Assembly (NCBI GenBank): GCA_934541205.1
Contig: CAKTDK010000006.1
Span: 1 to 30,649 of the forward strand
DNA: 30,649 nt
Source: an uncultured Eubacteriales bacterium
GTDB lineage: Bacteria; Bacillota; Clostridia; Oscillospirales; RGIG7773
Direction of reading: 5' to 3'
In this document: piece by piece, positions 1 through 8,126 of the stretch
How the letters are laid out: the number at the start of each line of letters is the position of its first letter
Position numbering within the stretch: position 1 is the stretch's first letter
Program-made: the position numbers and the translations under genes
The notes under the pieces: model-generated
The model's database searches: none
What the model saw: only the letters and a program-made list of their open reading frames with translations
What the model was told of the DNA's origin: nothing

Positions 1-37
1 AACAGGCTTTCTGAAAAAATCAGAAAACCTGTTTTAA
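1..37 (-). terminator. Intrinsic terminator downstream of purL
   Basis: A 14-bp inverted repeat with one G-T wobble (arms AACAGGCTTTCTGA and TCAGAAAACCTGTT around five A residues) starts two bases beyond the purL stop codon. The T-tract on the minus strand would lie outside the window, so terminator function is inferred from the hairpin and its position. Confidence 0.65.
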
Positions 38-38
38 T

Positions 39-3000
39 TTATTTTACAAAATAATCAACACCTGCTTTAAATAAAAGCTGATCTTTATTTCCCGGAACAT
101 TTTTTGTTACAAAGCTGCCAATACGCTCGCTGTGTCCCATTTTTCCGAATATTCTTCCGTCGGGACTTGTAATTCCTTCTATTGCGTCAATTGAAGAATT
201 AGGATTAAACCTTATATTCATTGTAGGTTTACCGTCTAAATCAACATACTGAGTTGCAATCTGGCCGTTTTCAGAAAGCTTTGAAATAAGCTCTTTATCT
301 GCAACAAATCTTCCTTCACCATGAGAAATAGCTATCGAATGTATATCTCCTACATTGTTATACATAAGCCATGGAGATTTGTTTGAAGAAATCTTGGTAT
401 TTACCATCATAGACTGATGGCGTCCTATGGTATTGAATGTAAGAGTAGGACAGTTTTCATCCATATCGACAATTTCACCGTAAGGTACAAGTCCAAGCTT
501 TATAAGCGCCTGAAACCCGTTGCATATACCAAGCATAAGTCCGTCGCGGTTTTTTATAAGCTTCATAACGCTTTCTTTAATTTTTGGATTTCTAAAGAAA
601 GTTGCAATAAATTTACCTGACCCTTCAGGCTCATCACCGCCTGAAAATCCTCCCGGAATCATAATTATATTGCTTTGATTAATAAGCTTTTCAGCTCTGT
701 CAAGAGTTTCGTCTATATCCTGAGGAGTTCTGTTTTTAACTACCAATACATCACACTGCGCCCCATATTTTTCAAACTGGCGGCAAGTATCATATTCGCA
801 GTTTGTTCCTGGAAATACCGGAATAAACACTTTAGGCTTTGCAGTCTTTACAGCCGGAGAAAGAACCTGTTTGCTTTCGTAGTTATAATTATTTGCCCGG
901 TCATTAATTGTATCAGCATAAATTGGAAATACTTTTTCAAGAACAGCTTCATGTTTTTGAATTATTTCGTCCAAAGAAATTTCTTCTCCAAATATATTTA
1001 CAGTATTTTTATCGGTTGTAGTACCTATAACAATTTCAGAAAGCTTTTCATTACTTTCAAAAACTATTCCTCCGTAATAAAGCTTTGTAAGTTCATAAGC
1101 ATCAATATCATTAAACATAAAGCCTATTTTATTTCCAAAACTCATTTTCAAAACAGCTTCAAGTATTCCGCCTTTTGAAATTGCAAAAGCAGATTTTACA
1201 ATACCTTTTTGGCAGTAACCGTAGAATTTTTCATATAACGCTTTTAAACTTTCGAAATCCACTATATTATTTTTGTCATATTCGGGTTTTATAAAATATA
1301 CCGTGCTGTCTTTATCTTTAAATTCAGTGGAAATAATTTTATCCGCAGTATTTGTAGTTATGGCAAAAGAACAAAGAGTAGGAGGAACATCAATATTTTC
1401 AAATGTTCCGCTCATGGAATCCTTTCCTCCGATAGCGCCGATATTAAGCTCACACTGCGCTTTTAAAGCTCCTAAAAGTGCAGAAAGAGGCTTGCCCCAG
1501 CGTTTCGGGTCATTTTTTGTTCTTTCAAAATATTCCTGCAAAGTAAGATACGCCGTCTTATAATCACATCCGCTTGAAACAAGCTTTGTAACAGATTCAA
1601 CAACGCTGTATAATGCTCCGTGATAAGGAGATATTTCCGCAACGTAAGGATTCATTCCGTAAGACATAACGGACGCTGTATTTGTTTCTTTTCCTTCTAC
1701 CGGAAATTTTGCCGCCATTACCTGACTTTCAGAAAGCTGATACTTTCCTCCGTAAGGCATAAGAACGGTATTTGCCCCTATTGTTGAATCAAATCTTTCA
1801 ACAAGTCCTTTTTTACTGCATATATTAAGATCTGAAACAAATTTCAATATATCTTCTTTAATATTTTCTTTGGTAACTTTTTTGCCTTCCAATATATTTG
1901 AAGTATCATATTCCGGAATCTTCATATCAGTATGTTTTTCAGCCCCGTTGGAATTTAAAAAATCACGGCTGATATTACATATTATATTTCCGTTCCAAAT
2001 CATTTTAAGCCTGTTTTCGTCGGTAACTTCCGCAACCACATGGGCTTCAATATTTTCACTGTCGCAAAGAGAAATAAATTTTTCAACATTTTCATCCGCA
2101 ACCGCAATCGCCATTCTCTCCTGTGATTCAGAAATAGCAAGCTCAGTTCCGTCAAGACCGTCATATTTCTTTGATACCTTATCAAGATTTATAATAAGTC
2201 CGTCTGCTATCTCACCTATTGCAACCGAAACTCCTCCGGCACCGAAATCATTGCAACGCTTTATAAGAGTAGTTGCATCTGGATTTCTGAAAAGACGCTG
2301 AATTTTCCTTTCCTCCGCAGGATTTCCTTTTTGAACTTCTGCACCGCAGGAAGAAAGAGATTCAACCGTATGAGATTTTGACGAGCCTGTTGCTCCGCCG
2401 CAGCCGTCACGGCCGGTTTTTCCGCCCAGAAGAATTATTTTATCTCCCTTTGACGGTCTTTCCCGAACAATATTTTTATAGGGAGCTGCCCCTACTACAG
2501 CACCGATTTCAAGCCTTTTTGCAGCATATCCGTCATGATATATCTCATCAACTATACCCGTTGCAAGACCTATCTGATTTCCGTAAGACGAATATCCTGC
2601 CGCTGCTCCTGTTGTTATCTTTCTTTGAGACAGCTTGCCTTTCATCGTTTCTGAAAGCGGCAAAGTCGGATCTTTTGCTCCCGTAACTCTCATTGCCTGA
2701 TAAACATAGCTTCTTCCCGAAAGAGGATCTCTTATTGCGCCGCCAAGACAAGTCGCAGCGCCTCCGAAAGGTTCTATTTCCGTCGGATGATTATGCGTTT
2801 CATTTTTAAACATCAATACCCATTGTTCATCTTTTCCTTCTATATTAACATCAACCTTTATACTGCAGGCATTAATTTCTTCCGATTCATCTATATTTTT
2901 TAAATATCCTTTGGATTTTAAATACTTTGCCGCAATAGTTGCAACATCCATAAGACAAATATTTTTTTTCTTATTTACATAAAGAGTTTTTCTCATATCA

Positions 3001-3761
3001 AGATATTCGTCATATGTTTCTTTTACATAAGACGGTTTTATATCAACATTATCTATAATTGTAGAAAAAGTGGTATGACGGCAATGATCAGACCAGTATG
3101 TATCGATCATTCTGATTTCCGTAATAGTCGGATCTCTTTTTTCTGTGTTTTTAAAGTAATTCTGGCAAAATGCAATATCATCTGTATCCATTGCAAGTCC
3201 CATATCAGTTACAAATTTTTCAAGTCCTTCCTTATCAAGCTCCGTAAAGCCTTTCAAAGTGTCAACAGTTGTGGGAACCACGTATTCTTCCTTTAATGTT
3301 TTAGGTTTTTCGAGTGACGCTCTTCTTGATTCCACAGGATTTATCACATAAGAAATAATCTTATCAAATTCCTCATCAGAAATATTTCCATAAAGAATAA
3401 AAACCTTGGCAGTCTTAATTATAGGACGTTCTTTTTGAGTAAGAATGGAAATACACTGAGCGCAGGAATCCGCTCTTTGATCATACTGACCCGGAAGATA
3501 TTCAACAGCAAAAATTCTTTTTTCGATCGTATCTTCAGGCAAAGCATCATATATATCGTCTACAGGAGGCTCCGAAAAAATAAGATTTTTAGCTTTTTCA
3601 AGTACTTTTTCATCAATACCTTCTGCGTCATAACGGTTAAAAAGTCTTAAATCATCAAGCCCTTTTATCATAAGAGTTGATTTTAAATCGTTTAACATAG
3701 CCTTTGCCTCAACAGCATAAGGCTTCTTTTTTTCAACAAAAACACGAAAAACCATCGTCAT
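39..3761 (-). CDS. purL: Phosphoribosylformylglycinamidine synthase, single-chain large form
   Basis: This 1240-residue enzyme catalyses the ATP- and glutamine-dependent conversion of FGAR to FGAM, the fourth step of de novo purine synthesis, in the cytosol. The length and domain order fit the fused PurL form, not the separate PurS/PurQ/PurL subunits of Bacillus: an N-terminal PurS-like region, two AIRS-type synthetase halves (for example DTYWSDHCRHTTF near residue 225 and FKNETHNHPTEIEPFGGAAT near 320), and a C-terminal class I glutamine amidotransferase. That last domain has FPGTNCEYD, the nucleophile motif GICNGFQ and a final HSER motif. The start at 3761 lies six bases after an AAGGAG site; a second ATG at 3755 is possible. 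No other pur genes are adjacent, and no purine riboswitch is visible in the short leader. Confidence 0.97.
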   Translation of the reverse strand: MTMVFRVFVEKKKPYAVEAKAMLNDLKSTLMIKGLDDLRLFNRYDAEGIDEKVLEKAKNLIFSEPPVDDIYDALPEDTIEKRIFAVEYLPGQYDQRADSCAQCISILTQKERPIIKTAKVFILYGNISDEEFDKIISYVINPVESRRASLEKPKTLKEEYVVPTTVDTLKGFTELDKEGLEKFVTDMGLAMDTDDIAFCQNYFKNTEKRDPTITEIRMIDTYWSDHCRHTTFSTIIDNVDIKPSYVKETYDEYLDMRKTLYVNKKKNICLMDVATIAAKYLKSKGYLKNIDESEEINACSIKVDVNIEGKDEQWVLMFKNETHNHPTEIEPFGGAATCLGGAIRDPLSGRSYVYQAMRVTGAKDPTLPLSETMKGKLSQRKITTGAAAGYSSYGNQIGLATGIVDEIYHDGYAAKRLEIGAVVGAAPYKNIVRERPSKGDKIILLGGKTGRDGCGGATGSSKSHTVESLSSCGAEVQKGNPAEERKIQRLFRNPDATTLIKRCNDFGAGGVSVAIGEIADGLIINLDKVSKKYDGLDGTELAISESQERMAIAVADENVEKFISLCDSENIEAHVVAEVTDENRLKMIWNGNIICNISRDFLNSNGAEKHTDMKIPEYDTSNILEGKKVTKENIKEDILKFVSDLNICSKKGLVERFDSTIGANTVLMPYGGKYQLSESQVMAAKFPVEGKETNTASVMSYGMNPYVAEISPYHGALYSVVESVTKLVSSGCDYKTAYLTLQEYFERTKNDPKRWGKPLSALLGALKAQCELNIGAIGGKDSMSGTFENIDVPPTLCSFAITTNTADKIISTEFKDKDSTVYFIKPEYDKNNIVDFESLKALYEKFYGYCQKGIVKSAFAISKGGILEAVLKMSFGNKIGFMFNDIDAYELTKLYYGGIVFESNEKLSEIVIGTTTDKNTVNIFGEEISLDEIIQKHEAVLEKVFPIYADTINDRANNYNYESKQVLSPAVKTAKPKVFIPVFPGTNCEYDTCRQFEKYGAQCDVLVVKNRTPQDIDETLDRAEKLINQSNIIMIPGGFSGGDEPEGSGKFIATFFRNPKIKESVMKLIKNRDGLMLGICNGFQALIKLGLVPYGEIVDMDENCPTLTFNTIGRHQSMMVNTKISSNKSPWLMYNNVGDIHSIAISHGEGRFVADKELISKLSENGQIATQYVDLDGKPTMNIRFNPNSSIDAIEGITSPDGRIFGKMGHSERIGSFVTKNVPGNKDQLLFKAGVDYFVK

Positions 3762-3799
3762 TTTACACTCCTTATATCTCTTTTAAATAGGATAATTTT

Positions 3800-3828
3800 A
3801 TCTTATCAAAAAAAGACCTTTTTTGCAA
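3800..3828 (-). promoter_or_regulatory. Candidate sigma-A promoter of purL
   Basis: On the minus strand TTGCAA (3828-3823) and TAAGAT (3805-3800) are separated by 17 bases. The predicted leader is only about 30 nt, ending in the AAGGAG site before the purL ATG. Confidence 0.6.
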
Positions 3829-3899
3829 TGCTTCATTAATACAAATAATCTTATTCCCTAATAACAAAATTGTAAATAATGCTGTTGAACATTTAATTT

Positions 3900-3928
3900 G
3901 TATAAATATGAAATATGATTTCATACTA
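3900..3928 (+). promoter_or_regulatory. Sigma-G/F-like promoter of the 47-codon gene
   Basis: GTATA (3900-3904) and CATACTA (3922-3928), 17 bases apart, match the forespore sigma-G consensus (-35 GHATR, -10 CATnHTA) better than sigma-A. The expected transcription start falls at or beside the AAGGAG ribosome site at 3934-3939, leaving a very short leader, which is a reason for caution. Confidence 0.4.
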
Positions 3929-3947
3929 TCTTTAAGGAGTGAGCTCA

Positions 3948-4091
3948 ATGAACAGCAATAAAAGCACAAATAAAGACAATAAAGCTAAAAAAACAGCAGG
4001 AAACAATCAATGGACTGGCAACACTGTAAAATATCCTAACGATAACAGAGAGCGCAGAGACGGTCCCGGAGGTGAAAAATCAGATACTTAA
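3948..4091 (+). CDS. Small hydrophilic 47-residue protein, possibly spore-associated
   Basis: The 47-codon reading frame begins eight bases after an AAGGAG site. The product is highly hydrophilic and rich in Asn, Lys and Arg, with no hydrophobic segment and no Cys. Its first 20 residues are mostly Asn/Lys/Ser/Thr; the second half contains NTVKYPNDNRERRDGPGGE. I do not recognise a named family with confidence. Size, charge and the sigma-G-like promoter resemble minor small acid-soluble spore proteins. The stop codon lies inside a strong terminator hairpin, so this is a single-gene transcript. The gene is real on grounds of SD, promoter and terminator; its function is inference. Confidence 0.7.
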   Translation: MNSNKSTNKDNKAKKTAGNNQWTGNTVKYPNDNRERRDGPGGEKSDT

Positions 4092-4107
4092 CAGTATCTG
4101 ATTTTTT
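4076..4107 (+). terminator. Intrinsic terminator overlapping the stop codon of the 47-codon gene
   Basis: AAAATCAGATACT and AGTATCTGATTTT form a 13-bp perfect stem around TAAC, ending in a run of six T. The loop contains part of the TAA stop. Confidence 0.85.
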
Positions 4108-4294
4108 CTCATTTTTAAATTATTTTTTATAACATATATGAAAAAGATAATTTTATATAAAAATCTTGCAATATATCGTTTTTTGCATAGCTAATCATAT
4201 TATTCTTTTTTTATCTCATTATATAAATTTTTAATACATAAAATAAAAGCGTAATAATATTTCTATATAAATTTTAACTTGTTAAGTACGCAAA

Positions 4295-4477
4295 TTATTT
4301 AAATAAATCTTCTATACTGACGTTAAAATAATCTGCAATCTGTATAGCATATTTCTTATCCGGTATACACTTATCCTTTTCCCACATAGAAATAAACGGT
4401 TTTGGTATTTTTAAAGCCTCAGATAATTCTATGAGAGATATTTTCTTTTTTCTTCTCAGTTTTTTTAAATTGCACAT
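4295..4477 (-). CDS. XRE-family (Cro/CI-type) DNA-binding protein, 60 residues
   Basis: The protein consists almost entirely of one helix-turn-helix domain. Residues 5-58 fit the HTH_3 pattern: a basic N-terminus (LKKLRRKKKISL), helix 2 (IELSEALKI), recognition helix (PKPFISMWEKDK), then AIQIADYFNVSIEDLF. Such single-domain proteins act as repressors, or in some cases as antitoxins. No toxin-like partner lies beside it, and the flanks are noncoding A+T-rich DNA, so it stands alone. The ribosome site is weak (AGG about nine bases upstream), suggesting low expression. The DNA-binding fold is clear; the target is unknown. Confidence 0.75.
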   Translation of the reverse strand: MCNLKKLRRKKKISLIELSEALKIPKPFISMWEKDKCIPDKKYAIQIADYFNVSIEDLFK

Positions 4478-5061
4478 TTTCTTATACCTATTATTTCATA
4501 ATCGTTTATTAATATATGCAAGCTTTGTACTACTTAATTTTTATATCAATTCACTTTTATATTTTTATAACCATATCATTTTTGAGTCAATAGCTTATAA
4601 AATATGTCACAATTATACATAATATGATTAAATATGTCAATAATTCCATTATAAATATTCGTATAATATTTTTATTTTGAATGTTATATGGGTTATGCTG
4701 GCTGGTTTTATATTTGTCTTTTCAAGGACATAGGCGAAAAACAAGCTTTTTGTGAAAGATAAGCAAAAAAAACGGGCAAATAAATATGCTGATATAATTG
4801 AAAATAACTTTTTCTAAGATGATACAAAAAACACTTATAAGATTTTACTATAAGTGTTTTAAGTGGTGCGAGTGCTTTTACAGAACTTACCCATAAATGC
4901 AGTTAACTCAAGGTTTTTTAGGCGCACGAAGTGCAAAATATCGCAAAAGGTTGGTAGCGACAGCGAACCGTTGTGAGTGCGTTTACAAACGAACAGGTGA
5001 GCAGAGCGTGACTTTTTGCGAAAGAGGAAGAGCAACGGAAAGAGCGAACTCTGATTTTTAT
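4478..5061. other. Gene-poor intergenic tract
   Basis: About 580 bases carry no convincing protein gene. 4478-4690 is A+T-rich without clear features. 4828-4860 is a hairpin terminator reading on the minus strand. 4862-4890 resembles a decayed tRNA 3' end. 4915-5050 is distinctly richer in G+C and holds short imperfect repeats (such as GCGCACGAAGTGC and GGTAGCGACAGCGAACC). The open frames across it have no ribosome site and one runs through the tRNA gene, so I do not call them. Confidence 0.6.
4823..4860 (-). terminator. Hairpin terminator, minus strand
   Basis: AAAACACTTATA and TATAAGTGTTTT form a perfect 12-bp stem around a 9-base loop. On the minus strand it is followed by TTTTTTG. It could back up the tRNA-Leu terminator or be the remaining terminator of a lost gene. 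Confidence 0.6.
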
Positions 5062-5097
5062 AAAAAAATCAGAGCAAGCGATATAAAGCTTGCTCTG
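5062..5097 (-). terminator. Intrinsic terminator of tRNA-Leu
   Basis: Four bases past the encoded CCA, a perfect 10-bp stem (CAGAGCAAGC with GCTTGCTCTG, 8-base loop) is followed on the minus strand by ATTTTTTT. Confidence 0.9.
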
Positions 5098-5100
5098 ACG

Positions 5101-5184
5101 TGGTGCGGATGAAGGGACTTGAACCCCCACGTCGATGACACTAGATCCTAAGTCTAGCGCGTCTGCCAGTTCCGCCACATCCGC
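5101..5184 (-). tRNA. tRNA-Leu, anticodon UAG, CCA encoded
   Basis: The 84-base gene folds as a class II (long variable arm) tRNA. The acceptor stem is GCGGATG with CATCCGC, discriminator A, and CCA is encoded. The anticodon arm has stem CTAGA/TCTAG and loop CTTAGGA, giving UAG, which reads CUA and other CUN leucine codons. The T-arm contains GGTTCAAGTCC. A near-consensus promoter lies about 55 bases upstream and a strong terminator follows, so it is transcribed alone. Confidence 0.96.
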
Positions 5185-5240
5185 ATAATAAAATTATTAA
5201 AAATTGCGTTTTAAGTTCTGAATTTTTCAAACGCTTAAAT

Positions 5241-5269
5241 AGTATATCATGCTGTATTTTCTTTGTCAA
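5241..5269 (-). promoter_or_regulatory. Promoter of tRNA-Leu
   Basis: On the minus strand TTGACA (5269-5264) and TATACT (5246-5241) are separated by 17 bases, almost full consensus, as expected for a stable RNA gene. The predicted leader before the mature 5' end is about 50 nt and would be removed by RNase P. Confidence 0.85.
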
Positions 5270-5319
5270 TAGTATTCTTAAAAATATTTATAAAAAATAA
5301 GATATTGCATAAAGATTCA

Positions 5320-5348
5320 TTGACGTATACAATTATATATGTTATTAT
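5320..5348 (+). promoter_or_regulatory. Promoter of the glp operon
   Basis: TTGACG (5320-5325) and TATTAT (5343-5348) are separated by 17 bases. It fires toward glpA and diverges from the tRNA-Leu promoter about 50 bases away. The leader it would produce carries the hairpin at 5373-5415. Confidence 0.75.
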
Positions 5349-5372
5349 TAAAAAAGAGTACAGAGATTTGGA

Positions 5373-5415
5373 GACGTACCAAAATAAAGACATCTTTATT
5401 TTGGTGCGTCTTTTT
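5373..5415 (+). terminator. Leader terminator/attenuator of the glp operon, likely GlpP target
   Basis: An 18-base inverted repeat (5373-5390 with 5393-5410, one G-U wobble) is followed by TTTTT. It sits between the promoter and the glpA ribosome site, so in its default state it should stop transcription before any gene is read. In Bacillus, GlpP bound to glycerol-3-phosphate acts on such leader hairpins to permit read-through, and a glpP gene ends this same operon. The GlpP contact site is probably in the 25 bases before the hairpin (5349-5372); that is inference. Confidence 0.8.
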
Positions 5416-5446
5416 ATGGTTTTATAAGGTTTGGAGGATATATTCA

Positions 5447-6889
5447 ATGTATGATGTGGCAATAATAGGCGCTGGAGTTATAGGCGCAATGACGGCAAGA
5501 CTTTTATCTAAATATCAGATTAAGACATGTGTAATTGAAAAAACAAATGATGCCGCAAATGGTGCGACAAAAGCAAACAGCGCTATAGTTCACGCCGGAT
5601 TTGACGCTGTTGAGGGAAGTCTTAAAGCAATGCTTAATGTAAAAGGTTCTGAAATGATGGAACAGCTTGCAAATGAGCTTGGCGTAAAATATAAAAAAAA
5701 CGGGTCTTTGGTTATCGGTTTTAATGAAGAAGATCTAAAGGAGATACAAAGGCTTTTTGAGAGAGGTTTGACAAATAAAGTTAAAGATATAGCGATACTG
5801 AATAAAGGCGGACTTGAAAAGATTGAACCAAATATAACTTCTAAAGCTCTTTATGCGTTATATGCTCCCACAGGAGCAATAATTTGTCCTTATGAACTGA
5901 CCATTGCCGCGCTTGGAAATGCAATGGACAACGGTACTGAGTTTATAAGGAATTTTGAAGTGATTTCAATTGAAAAAAATAAAGACTGTTATGAAATTAC
6001 AAACGGAACAGAAAAAATTAAAGCTAAATATATAGTAAACGCCGCGGGATTGTATGCTGATAAAATAGCAAGAATGGCGGGAGATGATTCATTTAATATA
6101 CATCCGAGAAAAGGAGAATATATTCTTTTTGACAAAGAATGCGGTAATTTAATTAAACATACAATTTTCAGAACTCCTACAAAAAGAGGAAAAGGTATTC
6201 TTATAACTCCTACTGTTGACGGCAACATTCTTGCTGGTCCTACTTCGGTAGATATTTTAAATAAAGAAGATAGATCTACTACATCGCAGGGACTTGCAAA
6301 AATATTGTCAGAAGCAAAACAAAATGTTGAAAAGCTTCCTTTAAATAAAAATATAACATCGTTTTGCGGTTTGAGAGCAGTAGGTGATACAGGCGATTTT
6401 ATAATAAATTCTTATAAAAAAACATTTATTAATGCGGCGGGAATAGAGTCTCCGGGACTCTCTGCTTCTCCGGCTATTGCTGAAATGATAAGAGATTTGC
6501 TCTCAGATGGAGGACTTGAGTTAAGAGAAAAAGCATATTTTAATCCTTACAGAAAGTCTATGAGTTATTTCAGAGATGCTTCTGTTGAAGAAAAAAACAG
6601 AATGATAAAAAGGAATAAAGATTATGGAAAAATAATTTGTCGCTGTGAAAAAATTACTTTAGGCGAAATAATAAACGCTATAAATACAAATCCTAAGCCT
6701 TTTGATTTAGACGGGATTAAAAAAAGAACAAGAAGTCAGATGGGAAGATGTCAGGGAGGATTTTGTTCTCCTTATATAGTTGATATTCTGGCAAGAGAGC
6801 TTAATATTCCTTATGAAGAAGTTACAAAATTCGGAGGGGCTTCAAAAATAAATACAGTAAAGCTTAAGGAGGGAAATGATATTGGATAA
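5447..6889 (+). CDS. glpA: FAD-dependent glycerol-3-phosphate dehydrogenase-like protein with BFD-type [2Fe-2S] domain
   Basis: The 480-residue flavoprotein of the DAO family probably oxidises glycerol-3-phosphate to dihydroxyacetone phosphate. The Rossmann motif for FAD is at the N-terminus (DVAIIGAGVIGAMTARLL, residues 3-20), and the substrate region includes TKANSAIVHAGFD (41-53). The C-terminal BFD-like domain holds four cysteines (C398, C400, C435, C440; CRCE and MGRCQGGFC) suited to a [2Fe-2S] cluster. Length and layout match the short clostridial GlpA type and not the longer Bacillus GlpD. The ATG at 5447 follows TTGGAGGA; the frame stays open upstream to 5339 but that part encodes the leader hairpin. 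Its 3' end overlaps the next gene. Related enzymes are sometimes annotated as L-2-hydroxyglutarate oxidase-like, but the glpP neighbour favours glycerol-3-phosphate. Confidence 0.85.
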   Translation: MYDVAIIGAGVIGAMTARLLSKYQIKTCVIEKTNDAANGATKANSAIVHAGFDAVEGSLKAMLNVKGSEMMEQLANELGVKYKKNGSLVIGFNEEDLKEIQRLFERGLTNKVKDIAILNKGGLEKIEPNITSKALYALYAPTGAIICPYELTIAALGNAMDNGTEFIRNFEVISIEKNKDCYEITNGTEKIKAKYIVNAAGLYADKIARMAGDDSFNIHPRKGEYILFDKECGNLIKHTIFRTPTKRGKGILITPTVDGNILAGPTSVDILNKEDRSTTSQGLAKILSEAKQNVEKLPLNKNITSFCGLRAVGDTGDFIINSYKKTFINAAGIESPGLSASPAIAEMIRDLLSDGGLELREKAYFNPYRKSMSYFRDASVEEKNRMIKRNKDYGKIICRCEKITLGEIINAINTNPKPFDLDGIKKRTRSQMGRCQGGFCSPYIVDILARELNIPYEEVTKFGGASKINTVKLKEGNDIG

Positions 6890-8126
6890 ATTTGATATAG
6901 TTATAATAGGCGGCGGACCTGCGGGAATGGCGGCAGCTGTAAAAGCTTATGAAGAAGGTATAAAAAATATAATTATTTTGGAAAGAGATAAAAATTTGGG
7001 AGGGATTTTACAGCAGTGCATACATAATGGATTTGGACTGCACAAATTTAAAGAAGAGCTTACAGGTCCCGAATATGCTTTTAAATATGAAAAAAAAGTA
7101 AAAGAGCTTAATATTCCTTATATGCTTGAAACGATGGTTATTGATATCTCTAAAAATAAAACTATAATTGCCACAAATTCAGAACGTGGAATTTTTTATA
7201 TAAAAGCAAAAGCAATTATACTTGCAATGGGATGCCGTGAACGGTCAAGAGGAGCGCTTAATATCGCTGGAACAAGGCCAAGCGGAATTTACAGTGCTGG
7301 AACTGCTCAGAAATTTGTTAATATGAAAGGATATTTGCCCGGGAAAAACGCAGTAATTCTCGGTTCAGGAGATATCGGACTTATAATGGCCAGAAGATTG
7401 ACTCTTGAAGGAGCAAAGGTTCATGCTGTTTGTGAAATAATGCCTTATTCGGGTGGACTTGCAAGAAATATTCAGCAATGCCTTAATGATTTTAATATTC
7501 CTTTAAAGCTCAGCCATACCGTTATAAAAATACATGGCAAAGAAAGACTTGAAGGAGTTACTGTTGCAAAAGTAGATGAAAACAGAAAGCCTATTTTGGA
7601 AACAAGCGAATTTATTCCCTGTGATACGCTTCTTTTATCTGTAGGGCTTATCCCTGAAAATGAGCTTTCAAAAAATGCAGGGATTAAGCTTAGTGATATT
7701 ACATCAGGAGCAGTAGTTGACCAGGACAGGCAAACATCTGTAAAAGGTATTTTTGCATGCGGAAATGTGCTTCATGTTCATGATTTAGTGGATTATGTTT
7801 CCGATGAAGCTGAAATTGCAGGGAAAAGCGCAGCACAATATGTACAAAACAATGGTAAAGATGAAAAAAATAAAATACAAATTATTACTGATGGAAAAAT
7901 CAGATATTCTGTTCCTCAGTATATAACCAAAACAGATGATACCAAAATATATTTTAGAGTTAATGATATTTATAAAAATGTAAAAATAAATGTAAAGACA
8001 AAAGATAAAATAAAATCTTTTGTAAAACAAAAACTTGTTCCCGGTGAAATGGAGACTATAGTAATAGGAAAAGATTTTCTCAATTCGGAAAATATTTTTA
8101 TTGAATTGGAGGAACTTGAAAGATGA
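6876..8126 (+). CDS. NAD(P)/FAD-dependent oxidoreductase, GlpB-like partner subunit
   Basis: This 416-residue flavoprotein has two dinucleotide-binding motifs: FAD at the N-terminus (DIVIIGGGPAGMAAA) and a second near residue 160 (AVILGSGDIGLIMARRL). The C-terminal FAD contact is GIFACGNVLHVHDLVD. It belongs to the pyridine nucleotide-disulfide oxidoreductase superfamily but lacks the CxxxxC redox disulfide. In clostridial glp operons this gene follows glpA and is thought to pass electrons from the dehydrogenase. It overlaps glpA by 14 bases. The start is ambiguous: ATG at 6876 is only about three bases from AAGGAGGG (6866-6873), while in-frame TTG at 6882 has normal spacing and would give 414 residues. 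The last 80 residues are more Lys-rich and probably form a separate C-terminal domain. Confidence 0.85.
   Translation: MILDKFDIVIIGGGPAGMAAAVKAYEEGIKNIIILERDKNLGGILQQCIHNGFGLHKFKEELTGPEYAFKYEKKVKELNIPYMLETMVIDISKNKTIIATNSERGIFYIKAKAIILAMGCRERSRGALNIAGTRPSGIYSAGTAQKFVNMKGYLPGKNAVILGSGDIGLIMARRLTLEGAKVHAVCEIMPYSGGLARNIQQCLNDFNIPLKLSHTVIKIHGKERLEGVTVAKVDENRKPILETSEFIPCDTLLLSVGLIPENELSKNAGIKLSDITSGAVVDQDRQTSVKGIFACGNVLHVHDLVDYVSDEAEIAGKSAAQYVQNNGKDEKNKIQIITDGKIRYSVPQYITKTDDTKIYFRVNDIYKNVKINVKTKDKIKSFVKQKLVPGEMETIVIGKDFLNSENIFIELEELER

Noticed and set aside
417..3650. Several open frames of 60-170 codons antisense to purL
   Set aside because: They mirror purL codons, lack ribosome sites and have no recognisable domains.
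3762..3799. Purine riboswitch upstream of purL
   Set aside because: The predicted leader is only about 30 bases, too short for the aptamer.
4295..4477. Antitoxin of a toxin-antitoxin pair
   Set aside because: No partner frame with toxin features lies on either side.
4897..5112. 71-codon plus-strand frame across the G+C-richer tract
   Set aside because: No ribosome site, ends inside the tRNA-Leu gene and crosses its terminator.
4918..5178. 86-codon minus-strand frame reading MAELADALDLGSSVIDVG
   Set aside because: This is the familiar false translation of a tRNA-Leu gene.
5339..5446. N-terminal extension of the glpA frame
   Set aside because: The extension encodes the leader hairpin and promoter -10; the ATG at 5447 has TTGGAGGA in front and the FAD motif directly after.
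5349..5446. T-box, glycine or other riboswitch in the glp leader
   Set aside because: The leader is under 100 bases and consists of a single hairpin; no specifier loop or T-box sequence is present.
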